Positions 34,005-43,071 of a DNA stretch of 64,000 nt are shown here, one piece after another. The position numbers and the translations under genes are program-made. The notes under the pieces are model-generated. The model was not told where the DNA came from. It made no database searches and worked only from the letters and a program-made list of their open reading frames with translations. The stretch spans positions 434,001 to 498,000 of the forward strand of contig NZ_JBIAOU010000001.1 in NCBI RefSeq assembly GCF_042879035.1. Direction: 5' to 3'. The number at the start of each line of letters is the position of its first letter. Positions within the stretch are counted from its first letter, which is position 1. This stretch comes from Rhodococcus_G sp042879035 (GTDB lineage Bacteria > Actinomycetota > Actinomycetes > Mycobacteriales > Mycobacteriaceae).

Positions 34005-34649
34005 TCAGCCGCTGGTGAGCCGGACCACCTCGTCGTCGGTGAGTGTGGTGCGCGGCACCCGGTTGGCCTCGCGAGCGAGCGTGACGGCCCGGTACAGCGG
34101 CCGCTCGTCGAGACCCGCGCCGCGCGCCTCCGCACGCAACTGCCCGATCAGCGCCTCCGACATCGCAACCGCCGGCGCCAACTCCCCCGAGACCAGGCCG
34201 TCGGCGAGGGAACGCAGCGGCAACACGTCGAGCTCGCGTCCCCCGTCGGTCGTGTACAGCGCCAGGGGGACGGTGACCGAGCGGTCGCCGTCCGCGAGCT
34301 TGAGCGCCACCTGGGACACCCGGCCGCTGCGCACCAGCAGCTCCGCGCTCACGGCGCGCGCGGCATCCACCGTGACCGCCCGCACTCCGGAATGCGCGTG
34401 GATGACGGTGCCGTCCATCCAGATCCGCCTCCGCGCCGCGAGCAACGCCGACAGTGCCGTCGGCGCGGCGATCACCGCACCGACCACCAGTGCCACCGTC
34501 GCGGACGCGAACAGCGCGACGATCACACCGACCACCACGCCGAGCGCGATCGCACCGAACGCCAGTCGGCGCAGGCGGGGCGCGATCAGGTGCGCCGGAA
34601 CCAGATCCAGGTCGACGGAGCCGGCGTCACCGCCCGGCAAGGACCGCAC
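34005..34649 (-). CDS. Conserved membrane protein of unknown function, overlapping hisS
   Basis: About 214 residues. Two adjacent hydrophobic helices near residues 25-65 (LRRLAFGAIALGVVVGVIVA and VALVVGAVIAAPTALSALLA) follow a short leader. The rest is soluble: a beta-rich section (MDGTVIHAHSGVRAVTVDAA, VALKLADGDRSVTVPLAL) and a helical tail ending RTTLTDDEVVRLTSG. No family recognised with confidence. The GTG at 34649 has GGAGG close upstream and overlaps the end of hisS by 23 bases, so it is probably co-transcribed with hisS; a TTG at 34664 is an alternative start. Confidence 0.7.
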   Translation of the reverse strand: MRSLPGGDAGSVDLDLVPAHLIAPRLRRLAFGAIALGVVVGVIVALFASATVALVVGAVIAAPTALSALLAARRRIWMDGTVIHAHSGVRAVTVDAARAVSAELLVRSGRVSQVALKLADGDRSVTVPLALYTTDGGRELDVLPLRSLADGLVSGELAPAVAMSEALIGQLRAEARGAGLDERPLYRAVTLAREANRVPRTTLTDDEVVRLTSG

Positions 34650-35907
34650 CCACCTCCGCGACAACGGATTCCAGCGGCACCTGACGCTGATCGCCGGTCG
34701 ACAGGTCCTTGAGTCCGATCACGCCGTCCGTGATGTCCCGTTCGCCGAGCACCAGCGCGACCTGCGCACCGGACCGGTCCGCGGCCTTCATCGCGCCCTT
34801 GACACCGCGACCCCCGTACGCCAGGTCGACCCGCACCCCCGCGGCACGCAGCTGCGCGGCGATCACGACGAGCCTGCCCTTCGCCTCGTCACCGAGGGGC
34901 ACCCCGAACACCTCGCACCGCGCCGGTGTCGACGCCGCCTTGCCCTCGGCTTCGAGGGCGAGGATGGTGCGGTCCACACCGAGGCCGAACCCGATGCCCG
35001 ACAACGGTTGTCCGCCGAGCTGCGCCATCAGGCCGTCGTACCGGCCGCCACCGCCGATCCCGGACTGCGCACCGAGGCCGTCGTGGACGAACTCGAAGGT
35101 CGTCTTCGTGTAGTAGTCCAGGCCGCGCACCATCCGCGGATTGACCGTGTACGGGATGCCGAGGGCGTCCAGGTGCGCGAGCACCTCGTCGAAGTGCGCC
35201 TTCGCCTCCTGCGACAGGTGGTCGAGCATCAGCGGTGCACCCGCGGTCATCTCCTTGACGTGCGGACGCTTGTCGTCGAGCACGCGCAGCGGGTTGATCT
35301 CCGCGCGGCGCCTGGTGTCCTCGTCGAGGTCGAGACCGAACAGGAACTCCTGCAACAACTCCCGGTACTGCGGCCGGCAGGTGTCGTCGCCGAGCGAGGT
35401 GATCTCGAGGCGGAAACCCTCGAGCCCGAGCCCGCGGAAGCCGGCGTCGGCGATCGCGATCACCTCGGCGTCGAGCGCCGGGTCGTCGACGCCGATCGCC
35501 TCGACACCGACCTGCTGGAGCTGACGGTAGCGACCGGCCTGCGGACGCTCGTAGCGGAAGAACGGGCCCGAGTAGCTCAGCTTCACCGGCAACTGGCCGC
35601 GGTCGAGTCCGTGCTCGATCACCGCGCGCATCACACCGGCGGTGCCCTCCGGACGCAGCGTCACCGAACGGTCACCGCGGTCGGCGAAGGTGTACATCTC
35701 CTTGCTGACCACGTCGGTGGACTCGCCGACACCGCGCGCGAACAGGCCGGTGTCCTCGAAGATCGGCAACTCGATGTGGCCGTACCCGGCGAGGCGGGCG
35801 GCGCGGGTCAGACCGTCCCGCACGGCGACGAACTCCGCCGACGCCGGCGGCACATAGTCGGGGACGCCCTTCGGGGCGGTGAAAGAGGTGTTGCTGGGCT
35901 TGCTCAC
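34627..35907 (-). CDS. hisS: Histidyl-tRNA synthetase
   Basis: Charges tRNA-His. The 426 residues are the usual size. Class II features: the N-terminal PKGVPDYVPP, motif 2 region YSGPFFRYERPQAGRYRQLQQ, the His-binding stretch GLDYYTKTTFEFVHDG, and GGGRYDGLMAQLGG with motif 3 GIGFGLGVDRTI. A C-terminal anticodon-binding domain ends the protein. The GTG at 35907 (VSKPSNTSFTAPKG) is chosen; the open frame extends to 36816 but this runs through the hydrolase gene on the same strand. Corresponds to Rv2580c with the same upstream neighbour. Confidence 0.96.
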   Translation of the reverse strand: MSKPSNTSFTAPKGVPDYVPPASAEFVAVRDGLTRAARLAGYGHIELPIFEDTGLFARGVGESTDVVSKEMYTFADRGDRSVTLRPEGTAGVMRAVIEHGLDRGQLPVKLSYSGPFFRYERPQAGRYRQLQQVGVEAIGVDDPALDAEVIAIADAGFRGLGLEGFRLEITSLGDDTCRPQYRELLQEFLFGLDLDEDTRRRAEINPLRVLDDKRPHVKEMTAGAPLMLDHLSQEAKAHFDEVLAHLDALGIPYTVNPRMVRGLDYYTKTTFEFVHDGLGAQSGIGGGGRYDGLMAQLGGQPLSGIGFGLGVDRTILALEAEGKAASTPARCEVFGVPLGDEAKGRLVVIAAQLRAAGVRVDLAYGGRGVKGAMKAADRSGAQVALVLGERDITDGVIGLKDLSTGDQRQVPLESVVAEVGAVLAGR

Positions 35908-35921
35908 GTCTCTACTTTTCC

Positions 35922-36602
35922 TTACCGCGGTCCGGACAGTCCAACCAGAAACGGATTGGACACCCGCTCCTGCCCGATCGACGTCGCGCCGCCGTGCCCC
36001 GGGAGCACCGCCGTCGCGTCGTCGAGAACCAGCAACTTGGCCGCGATCGACGCGAGCAGCTGGTCGTGGTCGCCGCCCGGCAGGTCGCTGCGCCCGATCG
36101 ACCCCGCGAACAGGGTGTCCCCGGTCAGAGCGATCGGCACCGCACCCTGATCGGTGTCCGCGGTGGTCCGCAGCACCACCGACCCCTGCGTGTGGCCGGG
36201 GGTGTGGTCGACGGTGACCGTGATCCCCGCGAGCGTGAGGACGTCGCCGTCGGCCAGCTCGATCACCTGCGCCGGCTCCCGGAACTCGGCGTCGCCGATC
36301 ATCGCCGACAACGCCGGACCGGTCCCCCGCAAGGGATCCGACAGCATGTAGCGATCGTCGGGGTGGATGTAGGCAGGGATGCCGAACTTCTCGCAGACCG
36401 GTTCCACCGACCAGGTGTGGTCGAGGTGGCCGTGGGTCAGCAGCACCGCGGCGGGGGTCAGTGACTGCTTGTCGAGGAACTCGACGAGCGGCTCCACTGC
36501 GTTCTGACCGGGGTCGACGACGAGGCACTCGCTCGCGCCGTCCTGGGCGAGGATGTAGCAGTTCGTCTGGAAGGCGCCGGCCGGGAATCCGGTGACGAGC
36601 AC
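35922..36602 (-). CDS. Metallo-beta-lactamase fold hydrolase, glyoxalase II-like (Rv2581c)
   Basis: A 226-residue hydrolase with the metal motif THGHLDH at about 74-80. Further ligands are in DHTPGHTQGS and LTGDTLFAGSIGRSDLPGG, with a final VLPGHGG, all typical of glyoxalase II-like enzymes that hydrolyse S-lactoylglutathione or other thioesters; mycobacteria and rhodococci use mycothiol instead, so the thiol partner is uncertain. The GTG at 36602 has AGGAG eight bases upstream; a start at 36662 lacks one. It lies 14 bases before hisS and is divergent from the cyclophilin gene. Confidence 0.88.
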   Translation of the reverse strand: MLVTGFPAGAFQTNCYILAQDGASECLVVDPGQNAVEPLVEFLDKQSLTPAAVLLTHGHLDHTWSVEPVCEKFGIPAYIHPDDRYMLSDPLRGTGPALSAMIGDAEFREPAQVIELADGDVLTLAGITVTVDHTPGHTQGSVVLRTTADTDQGAVPIALTGDTLFAGSIGRSDLPGGDHDQLLASIAAKLLVLDDATAVLPGHGGATSIGQERVSNPFLVGLSGPR

Positions 36603-36740
36603 GGCAATCGCTCCTGTGTCGGTGATGGTGGGTGGGTCCAGTGGACAGCCTATGCGCACCACCGTGAAGTAATTTCACAGGTACGGGTGGCAGACTCGAC
36701 CACCGACATTCGCATGTGGGACCGGAGGTATGCAGCAGTG

Positions 36741-37607
36741 CCAAGCAATGAGCAGCGTCGCCAGGCCGCGAAACGCAAGCTGGAGCGACAGCTCGAACGC
36801 CGCGCCGAACGGGCACGCAAGCGCAAGCAGATGACGATCGGCGCCTCCGTGTTCGGCGTCGTCCTCGTCGTCGCGGCGGGTGCGGTCGTCTACTCCCTCA
36901 CCGCCTCCGACGAGGGCTCCGACGCGTCCGCCCAGGCATCGGAGACCGAGGACACCGCGGCGGCGACCATGCCGACGGCCCGCGCGCAGACACTGCCCGC
37001 CACCGTCGACTGCAGCTACGTACCCGACGGCTCCACCCCGGCCAAGGCCGCCACCCTGCCGAACGCCACCGCCGTGTCCGCCGAGGGCACCGTCACCATT
37101 GACCTCGCCACCAGCGCGGGCCCCATCGGCCTCGCGCTGGACCGCGCCGAGTCGCCGTGCACGGTGAACAGCTTCGTCAGCCTGACGACCCAGGGCTACT
37201 TCAACGACACCCCGTGCCACCGGCTGAGCACCACCGGACTGATGATCCTGCAGTGCGGCGACCCGACCGGGCAGGGCACCGGCGGCCCCGGCTACGGCTT
37301 CGACAACGAGTTCCCCACCGACCAGTACGACGCGGCCGACCCGGCCGCGAGCGAAGCCGTCACCTACCCGCGCGGCACCGTCGCGATGGCCAACACCGGC
37401 CAGCCCGGCAGCAACGGCAGCCAGTTCTTCCTCGTCTACGACGACTCGCCGCTGCCCCCGCAGTACACCGTCTTCGGCACCATCTCCGAGGACGGCCTGG
37501 CCACGATCGAACAGATCGCGGCGGCCGGCGACGACGGCTCCATGGCCGCCGGCGGAGGCAAGCCCAACACCCCCGTCCAGATCCGGACCGCTACCGTGGC
37601 CGCATGA
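36741..37607 (+). CDS. ppiB: Membrane-anchored peptidyl-prolyl isomerase (cyclophilin), Rv2582/PpiB-like
   Basis: Catalyses proline cis-trans isomerisation outside the membrane. From the GTG at 36741 (VPSNEQRRQAAKRKL), 288 residues: a strongly basic N-terminal helix, one membrane segment (MTIGASVFGVVLVVAAGAVV) at about 32-51, an Ala/Thr-rich linker, and a cyclophilin domain from about 115 containing CTVNSFVSLTTQGYFND, CHRLSTTGLMILQCGDPTG, YPRGTVAMANTGQPGSNGSQ and FFLVYDDSPLPPQYTVFG. GGAGG precedes the GTG; an in-frame start 54 bases upstream is less likely. It overlaps a paralogous lipoprotein gene by four bases. Confidence 0.9.
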   Translation, partial: PSNEQRRQAAKRKLERQLERRAERARKRKQMTIGASVFGVVLVVAAGAVVYSLTASDEGSDASAQASETEDTAAATMPTARAQTLPATVDCSYVPDGSTPAKAATLPNATAVSAEGTVTIDLATSAGPIGLALDRAESPCTVNSFVSLTTQGYFNDTPCHRLSTTGLMILQCGDPTGQGTGGPGYGFDNEFPTDQYDAADPAASEAVTYPRGTVAMANTGQPGSNGSQFFLVYDDSPLPPQYTVFGTISEDGLATIEQIAAAGDDGSMAAGGGKPNTPVQIRTATVAA

Positions 37608-38395
37608 TGCGCACCCCCGTGATCCGCACCCTCCTCGCGGCTGCAGGCGTCGGTCTGGCCCTGGTCGCCACCGCGTGTTCCTCGGACACCGACGACTCGT
37701 CGTCGAGCACCTGGACGACGCCGGGCGGCGCAGCGGAGACCGTCGATTCGTCGGCGTTCCCGGCACTGCCCGCACCGCTCCCCGCCACGGCGCCGACGAC
37801 CACCTGCTCGTACCCGGCGAGCGGGACGGCCAGTCGCCCCGTGACGCCGCCGCCGGCCACCGACGTCGCCGCCACCGGCACCGCTGCCGTGACCATGACG
37901 ACCTCGCAGGGGCCGATCGGCCTGACGCTCGATCGGGCGCAGTCACCCTGCACCGTGAACAGCTTCGTCAGCCTGGCGACGCAGGGCTACTACAACGACA
38001 CACCGTGTCATCGCCTCAGTACCAGTGGCCTGTACATCCTGCAGTGCGGTGACCCCTCCGGCACCGGCACCGGCGGCCCCGGATACGGCTACGACACCGA
38101 GTACCCCCTGACGGCGTACGCATCCGGTGACCCCGCGTCCACGCAGCCCGTCGTGTACCCGCGTGGCACCATCGCGATGGCCAACACCGGCCGTCCGGGC
38201 AGCAACGGCAGCCAGTTCTTCCTCGTCTACGACGACTCGCCACTGCCGCCGCAGTACACCGTCTTCGGCACCGTCTCCGACGAGGGCCTGGCCACGATCG
38301 AGAAGGTCGCCGCCGCCGGCGACGACGGCTCGATGGCCGCCGGCGGCGGCAAGCCCAACACGCCGATTCGGATCGAAACCGTCACCGTGGGCTAG
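37604..38395 (+). CDS. Cyclophilin-type peptidyl-prolyl isomerase lipoprotein (paralogue of preceding gene)
   Basis: A 263-residue cyclophilin with a lipoprotein signal: MMRTPVIRTLLAAAGVGLAL then VATAC, giving a probable lipid-modified Cys near residue 25. After a Ser/Thr/Pro-rich linker, the isomerase domain repeats the motifs of its neighbour almost word for word (CTVNSFVSLATQGYYND, CHRLSTSGLYILQCGDPSG, FFLVYDDSPLPPQYTVFG). It arose by tandem duplication, with a changed anchor: helix in the first copy, lipid in the second. Start ATG 37604 overlaps the preceding stop (ATGA), so the two are coupled. A perfect hairpin follows. Confidence 0.88.
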   Translation: MMRTPVIRTLLAAAGVGLALVATACSSDTDDSSSSTWTTPGGAAETVDSSAFPALPAPLPATAPTTTCSYPASGTASRPVTPPPATDVAATGTAAVTMTTSQGPIGLTLDRAQSPCTVNSFVSLATQGYYNDTPCHRLSTSGLYILQCGDPSGTGTGGPGYGYDTEYPLTAYASGDPASTQPVVYPRGTIAMANTGRPGSNGSQFFLVYDDSPLPPQYTVFGTVSDEGLATIEKVAAAGDDGSMAAGGGKPNTPIRIETVTVG

Positions 38396-38399
38396 CGCC

Positions 38400-38445
38400 C
38401 TGTGGTGCACTTTCGGAGGGCGGAACCTCCGAAAGTGCACCACAG
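38400..38445. terminator. Bidirectional terminator: perfect 20-bp hairpin
   Basis: CTGTGGTGCACTTTCGGAGG at 38400-38419 is followed by a six-base loop and its exact inverse at 38426-38445. It fills the 53-base gap between the convergent cyclophilin and rel genes and probably ends both transcripts. The long perfect stem is unusual for a simple terminator. Confidence 0.75.
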
Positions 38446-38448
38446 CGG

Positions 38449-40770
38449 CTACGCCGCAGAGGTCAGCCGGTAGACGTCGTAGACGCCCTCGACGTTGCGG
38501 ACCACGTTCAGTACGTGACCCAGATGCTTGGGGTCGCCCATCTCGAAGGTGAAGCGGCTGATCGCGACCCGGTCGCCGGACGTGGTGACCGACGCGGACA
38601 GGATGTTCACCTTCTCGTCCGCGAGTGCTTTCGTCACGTCCGAGAGCAGCCGGTGCCGGTCGAGGGCCTCGATCTGGATGGCCACCAGGAACACCGAGGA
38701 CGCGGACGGCGCCCACTCGACGTCGATGATCCGCTCGGACTGCCCCCGCAGGGACGTCGCGTTGGTGCAGTCCGTCCGGTGCACGCTGACGGCGCCGCCG
38801 CGGGTGACGAAGCCCATGATCTCGTCGCCGGGCACCGGGGTGCAGCACTTCGCGAGCTTCGCGACGGTGCCCTCGGCGCCGGGCACGAGCACACCGGAGT
38901 CGGTGCCGCGCCGCGGTCGCATCGGCATCGTCGACGGCGTGGACCGCTCGGCCAGCTCGTTCTCCACGTCACCGACACCACCGAGGTGCGCGACGAGCCG
39001 TTGCACGACGTGGTGGGCCGAGACGTTGTGTTCGCCGACCGCGGTGTAGAGAGCGGAGACGTCGGCGTAGCGCAGCTCGTGCGCGATCGCCGTCATCGAC
39101 TCTGCGTTCATCAGGCGCTGCAGCGGCAGTCCGCCGCGGCGCACCTCCTTGGCGATCGCGTCCTTGCCCGCTTCGAGGGCCTCCTCGCGACGCTCCTTGG
39201 CGAACCACTGCCGGATCTTCGCCTTCGCGCGGGGTGAGACGACGAACGACTGCCAGTCGCGGCTCGGTCCGGCGTTCGCGGCCTTGGACGTGAACACCTC
39301 CACGACCTCGCCGTTCTCCAGCGTCCGTTCGAGCGCGACGAGGCGGCCGTTGACCCGTGCACCGATGCAGCGATGCCCGACCTCGGTGTGCACGGCGTAC
39401 GCGAAGTCGACGGGCGTCGACCCGGCGGGCAGCGTGATCACGTCGCCCTTCGGGGTGAAGACGAAGATCTCCTTGACCGCGAGGTCGTAGCGCAGCGACT
39501 CGAGGAACTCACCGGGGTCGGCGGCCTCCCGCTGCCAGTCGAGCAGCTGCCGCATCCACGCCATGTCGTCGACCTCGGCGGTGTCCGACCCGTGCTTGCC
39601 CTTGGTCTCCTTGTACCGCCAGTGCGCGGCGATGCCGAACTCCGCGGTCCTGTGCATGTCCCGGGTCCGGATCTGCACCTCGAGGGGTTTGCCCTCGGGA
39701 CCGATCACCGTGGTGTGCAGCGACTGGTACACCCCGTACCGCGGCTGGGCGATGTAGTCCTTGAACCGGCCGGCCATCGGCTGCCAGAGCGAGTGCACCA
39801 CACCGACCGCTGCGTAACAGTCACGGATCTCGTCACAGAGGATCCGCACGCCGACCAGGTCGTGGATGTCGTCGAAGTCGCGGCCCTTGACGATCATCTT
39901 CTGGTAGATCGACCAGTAGTGCTTGGGCCTGCCCTCGACGGTCGCGCTGATCCGCGACGAGTACAGCGTCGCGGAGATCTCGGCCCGCACCTTCGCCAGG
40001 TAGGTGTCGCGCGACGGTGCCCGGTCCGCGACGAGTCGCACGATCTCCTCGTACTTCTTCGGGTGCAGGATCGCGAACGACAGGTCCTCGAGTTCCCACT
40101 TGACGGTCGCCATGCCCAGCCGATGGGCAAGTGGCGCAATAACTTCCAGGGTTTCGCGGGCCTTGCGCGCCTGCTTCTCCGGGGGCAGGAACCGCATGGT
40201 GCGCATGTTGTGCAACCGGTCCGCGACCTTGATCACCAGCACCCGGGGATCGCGGGCCATCGCGATGATCATCTTGCGGATGGTCTCCGCCTCGGCGGCG
40301 TGGCCGAGGACGACCTTGTCCAGCTTGGTGACGCCGTCGACGAGGTGCGCGACCTCCTCTCCGAAGTCGTCGGTCAGCTGCTCGAGCGAATACCCGGTGT
40401 CCTCGACGGTGTCGTGCAGCAGCGCCGCCACCAGCGTCGTGGTGTCCATCCCGAGTTCCGCGAGGATCGTCGCGACGGCGAGCGGATGCGTGATGTACGG
40501 GTCACCGGACTTGCGCTTCTGGTGCGCGTGCCGCTCCTCGGCGACGTCGTACGCGCGCTGCAGCGTCGCCAGGTTCGCCTTCGGGTACAGCTCGCGGTGG
40601 ATCGCGACGAGCGGTTCGAGGACCGGCTTGATCTGTGCGTTCCGCGTCGCGGTGATGCGACGTGCGAGCCGGGCGCGGACCCGCCGCGACGCCGACGTGG
40701 GGACCGCGGGAGTGGACGCGTCGTTCGGCGCTGCTCCTCCGGAACCGGACCTGTCGAGGTTCTGCGTCAT
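38449..40770 (-). CDS. relA: Bifunctional (p)ppGpp synthetase/hydrolase Rel
   Basis: Makes and degrades (p)ppGpp, the stringent-response signal; one such long enzyme is normal in actinobacteria. The 773 residues contain the HD hydrolase domain (LLHDTVEDT near 118-126, VIKVADRLHNMRTM), the synthetase domain (DFDDIHDLVGVRI, RYGVYQSLHTTVIG, EVQIRT), a TGS domain (VFTPKGDVITLPAGSTPVDF), a zinc-finger region with CC and CT residues (KLAKCCTPVPGDEI), and a C-terminal ACT domain. ATG 40770 with GGGAGG upstream is preferred. It lies just downstream of apt, as in Rv2584c-Rv2583c. Confidence 0.96.
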   Translation of the reverse strand: MTQNLDRSGSGGAAPNDASTPAVPTSASRRVRARLARRITATRNAQIKPVLEPLVAIHRELYPKANLATLQRAYDVAEERHAHQKRKSGDPYITHPLAVATILAELGMDTTTLVAALLHDTVEDTGYSLEQLTDDFGEEVAHLVDGVTKLDKVVLGHAAEAETIRKMIIAMARDPRVLVIKVADRLHNMRTMRFLPPEKQARKARETLEVIAPLAHRLGMATVKWELEDLSFAILHPKKYEEIVRLVADRAPSRDTYLAKVRAEISATLYSSRISATVEGRPKHYWSIYQKMIVKGRDFDDIHDLVGVRILCDEIRDCYAAVGVVHSLWQPMAGRFKDYIAQPRYGVYQSLHTTVIGPEGKPLEVQIRTRDMHRTAEFGIAAHWRYKETKGKHGSDTAEVDDMAWMRQLLDWQREAADPGEFLESLRYDLAVKEIFVFTPKGDVITLPAGSTPVDFAYAVHTEVGHRCIGARVNGRLVALERTLENGEVVEVFTSKAANAGPSRDWQSFVVSPRAKAKIRQWFAKERREEALEAGKDAIAKEVRRGGLPLQRLMNAESMTAIAHELRYADVSALYTAVGEHNVSAHHVVQRLVAHLGGVGDVENELAERSTPSTMPMRPRRGTDSGVLVPGAEGTVAKLAKCCTPVPGDEIMGFVTRGGAVSVHRTDCTNATSLRGQSERIIDVEWAPSASSVFLVAIQIEALDRHRLLSDVTKALADEKVNILSASVTTSGDRVAISRFTFEMGDPKHLGHVLNVVRNVEGVYDVYRLTSAA

Positions 40771-40820
40771 ATCCGTCACCTCCCACCGAAGCGAACACTC
40801 ACCCGTGACAACTTTAGTCC

Positions 40821-41369
40821 TCAGACCTTCAGCAGCGAGGTCAGCGGGTGGGCGGGCAGCCGCTCGCGACCGCGGAGGGCCTCGATCTCGAGTACCACCG
40901 CGATCCGGAGCACATGCGCACCCGCCGCCTCGAGGAGTTCGGCGGCCGCACCGAGTGTGCCGCCGGTGGCGAGCACGTCGTCGATGACCAGCACCCGACG
41001 GCCCTGCAGATCGATCCCGTCCGCGGGGATCTCGAGGGTCGCGGTGCCGTACTCGAGCGAGTACGAGCGTCCGAGCACCGGCGGGGGCAGCTTGCCCGCC
41101 TTGCGGACCGCCAGCACACCCGCGTTCATCGCGCGTGCGACCCCGGCACCGAGCAGGAAGCCGCGTGCGTCGATGCCCGCGATCAGGTCCGCGTCGCCAC
41201 CGACCGACACCAGCGCGTCGACGACGTCGCGGAACGCGTCGGCGTTCGCGAAGACCGGGGTGAGGTCGGCGAAGCGCACCCCCGACGTCGGGAAGTCGTC
41301 GGCCCAGCGGATCAGGCGGGCGACGTCGGCGGACGCCAGGTCGAGCGGCGGTGTTCTGTCGGTGCTCAC
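40821..41369 (-). CDS. apt: Adenine phosphoribosyltransferase
   Basis: Salvages adenine to AMP using PRPP. The 182 residues contain TPVFANADAFRDVVDALV, DLIAGIDARGFLLGAGVA and the PRPP-binding motif VLVIDDVLATGGTLGAA near 126-142. The start GTG at 41369 overlaps the stop of the peptide-binding lipoprotein gene by four bases (GTGA); alternatives at 41384 and 41399 would give a longer product like some annotated homologues. It sits between the lipoprotein and rel genes, in the mycobacterial order. Confidence 0.93.
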   Translation of the reverse strand: MSTDRTPPLDLASADVARLIRWADDFPTSGVRFADLTPVFANADAFRDVVDALVSVGGDADLIAGIDARGFLLGAGVARAMNAGVLAVRKAGKLPPPVLGRSYSLEYGTATLEIPADGIDLQGRRVLVIDDVLATGGTLGAAAELLEAAGAHVLRIAVVLEIEALRGRERLPAHPLTSLLKV

Positions 41370-43069
41370 CGGAGAAGTATCCACCGGTCCATGTTCCATC
41401 CCGCACCCGCGGCCGTCGCGTTCGCCACCGCGGCGTGCATGCCGTCGCCGATCGAGGTCGTGCGGGGCGCGCTGAACAGCGGGATGGACGGCATCTCGGA
41501 CCACAGGATGGTCTCCGCCTCCGTGGTCAGGTTCAGCCTGCTCCCGTCGGAGGTGTCGACAGCCAACTGCTCCGCGATCTCGGTGACCCGACCGTTGCGG
41601 TAGTCACCGATGTTCGTCCCGTCCCCGATGGCGAGCGAGTACGCGGGCGGCACAACGGAATCCGACCCGGCTGCGCCCTGCGCGGAGCCGCTGCCGCCGA
41701 GCACCGCGTCCACCTGACCGGCGCCGAGGGCACCGACCGTGAACGAGGGCGTACCCGCGTCCTGGACGGTGATGCCCGCCGGCGCACAGGCGTTCGCGAT
41801 CGCCGCGACGATCTCGGCGCGACGCGGGTCCGGGGCGAGGTAAGCGACCCGCACCGTGATCGCGCCCTGGCCGGACGCGGCGAGAGCGCTGCGCGCCGTA
41901 TCGACGTTCGGCTGCAGGTACCGGTTCCCGACCACCCCCGCGGCGGTCGGGTAGATCAGCATGTCCGGCTGCGCGATCCGCGAATTGAGCACGCCGGAAC
42001 CGAGGCCCGACTCGGTGTCGAAGTCCGGGTGGCCGTAGTCGTCGAACAACTCCTGTCGCGGGATGCAGGACGCAAAGGCGCGGCGTGCGTCCGCGGTCGC
42101 GAACATCCCACCGGTGGCGAGCACCAGTTGTTCGCTGCTGCGGGACGGCTGGGTGACCGTGGAGAACCCGTCACCGGGTGCCAGCCCCTCCACGGCACCG
42201 GAACCCACGTCGATCACGTCCAGGTCCCCCGCGGCGAGGCGTGCGGGCAGGTCGGAGTTCTTCGGCCACACCACGATCCGGTCGGTGCCCGGCTTGTTGC
42301 CCCACCAGCGGTCGTTCGCGACGAGGACCAGCCCACCCTCGTCGGTGACCGAATCGAGCCGGTACGGCCCCGCCGACGGGAACAGCGCCGGATCCGCCTG
42401 TCCCGGACCGAGATTCCAGCCGGTGTTCCAGAACTCGGCGAGCCGGCCGACCGCCTCGGTGTCACCCGACCGGACGATGCCGACGACGTCGGGGACACCT
42501 GCGACCCGGCCGGCGACGTGCGACGGCATCAGCTCGGTGGCGCCGAACAGCCCGCGCCACTCCGCGAACGCGCGCCCAGGCGCGAACACCACCGTCGCGT
42601 CCTTGCCTCCCGGCTGGCAGTCGACCCGTTCGATGTCCGAGTAGCCGGCCCGGCTCGTGGCCCGGAACTCGGGGAACCGGCCACTGCCCGCCGCCCACGC
42701 CAGCACCACGTCGTCACACGTGACGGGGACCCCGTCGGACCAGACGGCGTCCGGGTTGAGGCGGTAGGCGACCGTCAGGGAGTCGCCGGGAACCGTGGTC
42801 GCCGTTCCGACATCCCCGTCGGACAACGCGGTGCCCTCGGGACCGATGTAGCTGAGTCCCGGCAGCACCCGGACGAAGGCCTGCCTCGCCCCGCTCGCGG
42901 CCCCGTCGACCGTGTTGGCGTTGTACGACGCGACGACGTTGTCGATCGCGTACCCGATCGACGGGACCTGGTCCTCCTCGTGGGTGGAACAGGCGGCAGC
43001 GGTGGCGATCAGTGCGAGTGCGGCAGCTGCGGCCCCGATCCGTCTGCTGATTGCCTCGCCTGTCCGCAT
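41366..43069 (-). CDS. Extracellular solute-binding lipoprotein, family 5 (peptide type, Rv2585c)
   Basis: A 567-residue lipoprotein of the family 5 substrate-binding group. The signal is MRTGEAISRRIGAAAAALAL followed by the lipobox region ATAAAC at about 22-27. The mature part shows the family 5 pattern (TVAYRLNPDAVWSDGVPVTCDDV, AGPYRLDSVTDEGGLVLVAN, WWGNKPGTDRIVV). No permease or ATPase gene is adjacent, so it may be an orphan or work with a distant ABC transporter; the position next to secF is conserved in mycobacteria. ATG 43069 begins just after the secF stop (TAGTGATG). It overlaps apt. Confidence 0.88.
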   Translation of the reverse strand: MRTGEAISRRIGAAAAALALIATAAACSTHEEDQVPSIGYAIDNVVASYNANTVDGAASGARQAFVRVLPGLSYIGPEGTALSDGDVGTATTVPGDSLTVAYRLNPDAVWSDGVPVTCDDVVLAWAAGSGRFPEFRATSRAGYSDIERVDCQPGGKDATVVFAPGRAFAEWRGLFGATELMPSHVAGRVAGVPDVVGIVRSGDTEAVGRLAEFWNTGWNLGPGQADPALFPSAGPYRLDSVTDEGGLVLVANDRWWGNKPGTDRIVVWPKNSDLPARLAAGDLDVIDVGSGAVEGLAPGDGFSTVTQPSRSSEQLVLATGGMFATADARRAFASCIPRQELFDDYGHPDFDTESGLGSGVLNSRIAQPDMLIYPTAAGVVGNRYLQPNVDTARSALAASGQGAITVRVAYLAPDPRRAEIVAAIANACAPAGITVQDAGTPSFTVGALGAGQVDAVLGGSGSAQGAAGSDSVVPPAYSLAIGDGTNIGDYRNGRVTEIAEQLAVDTSDGSRLNLTTEAETILWSEMPSIPLFSAPRTTSIGDGMHAAVANATAAGAGWNMDRWILLR

Positions 43070-43071
43070 CA

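Noticed and set aside
34627..36816. Extended hisS frame of 729 codons
   Set aside because: The upstream 300 codons overlap the glyoxalase-II-like gene in another frame; hisS proper starts at 35907.
41369..41504. A longer apt product starting up to 45 residues earlier
   Set aside because: The extension lies inside the upstream lipoprotein gene and has no ribosome site; the GTGA overlap at 41369 is the typical arrangement here, though a start at 41399 cannot be excluded.
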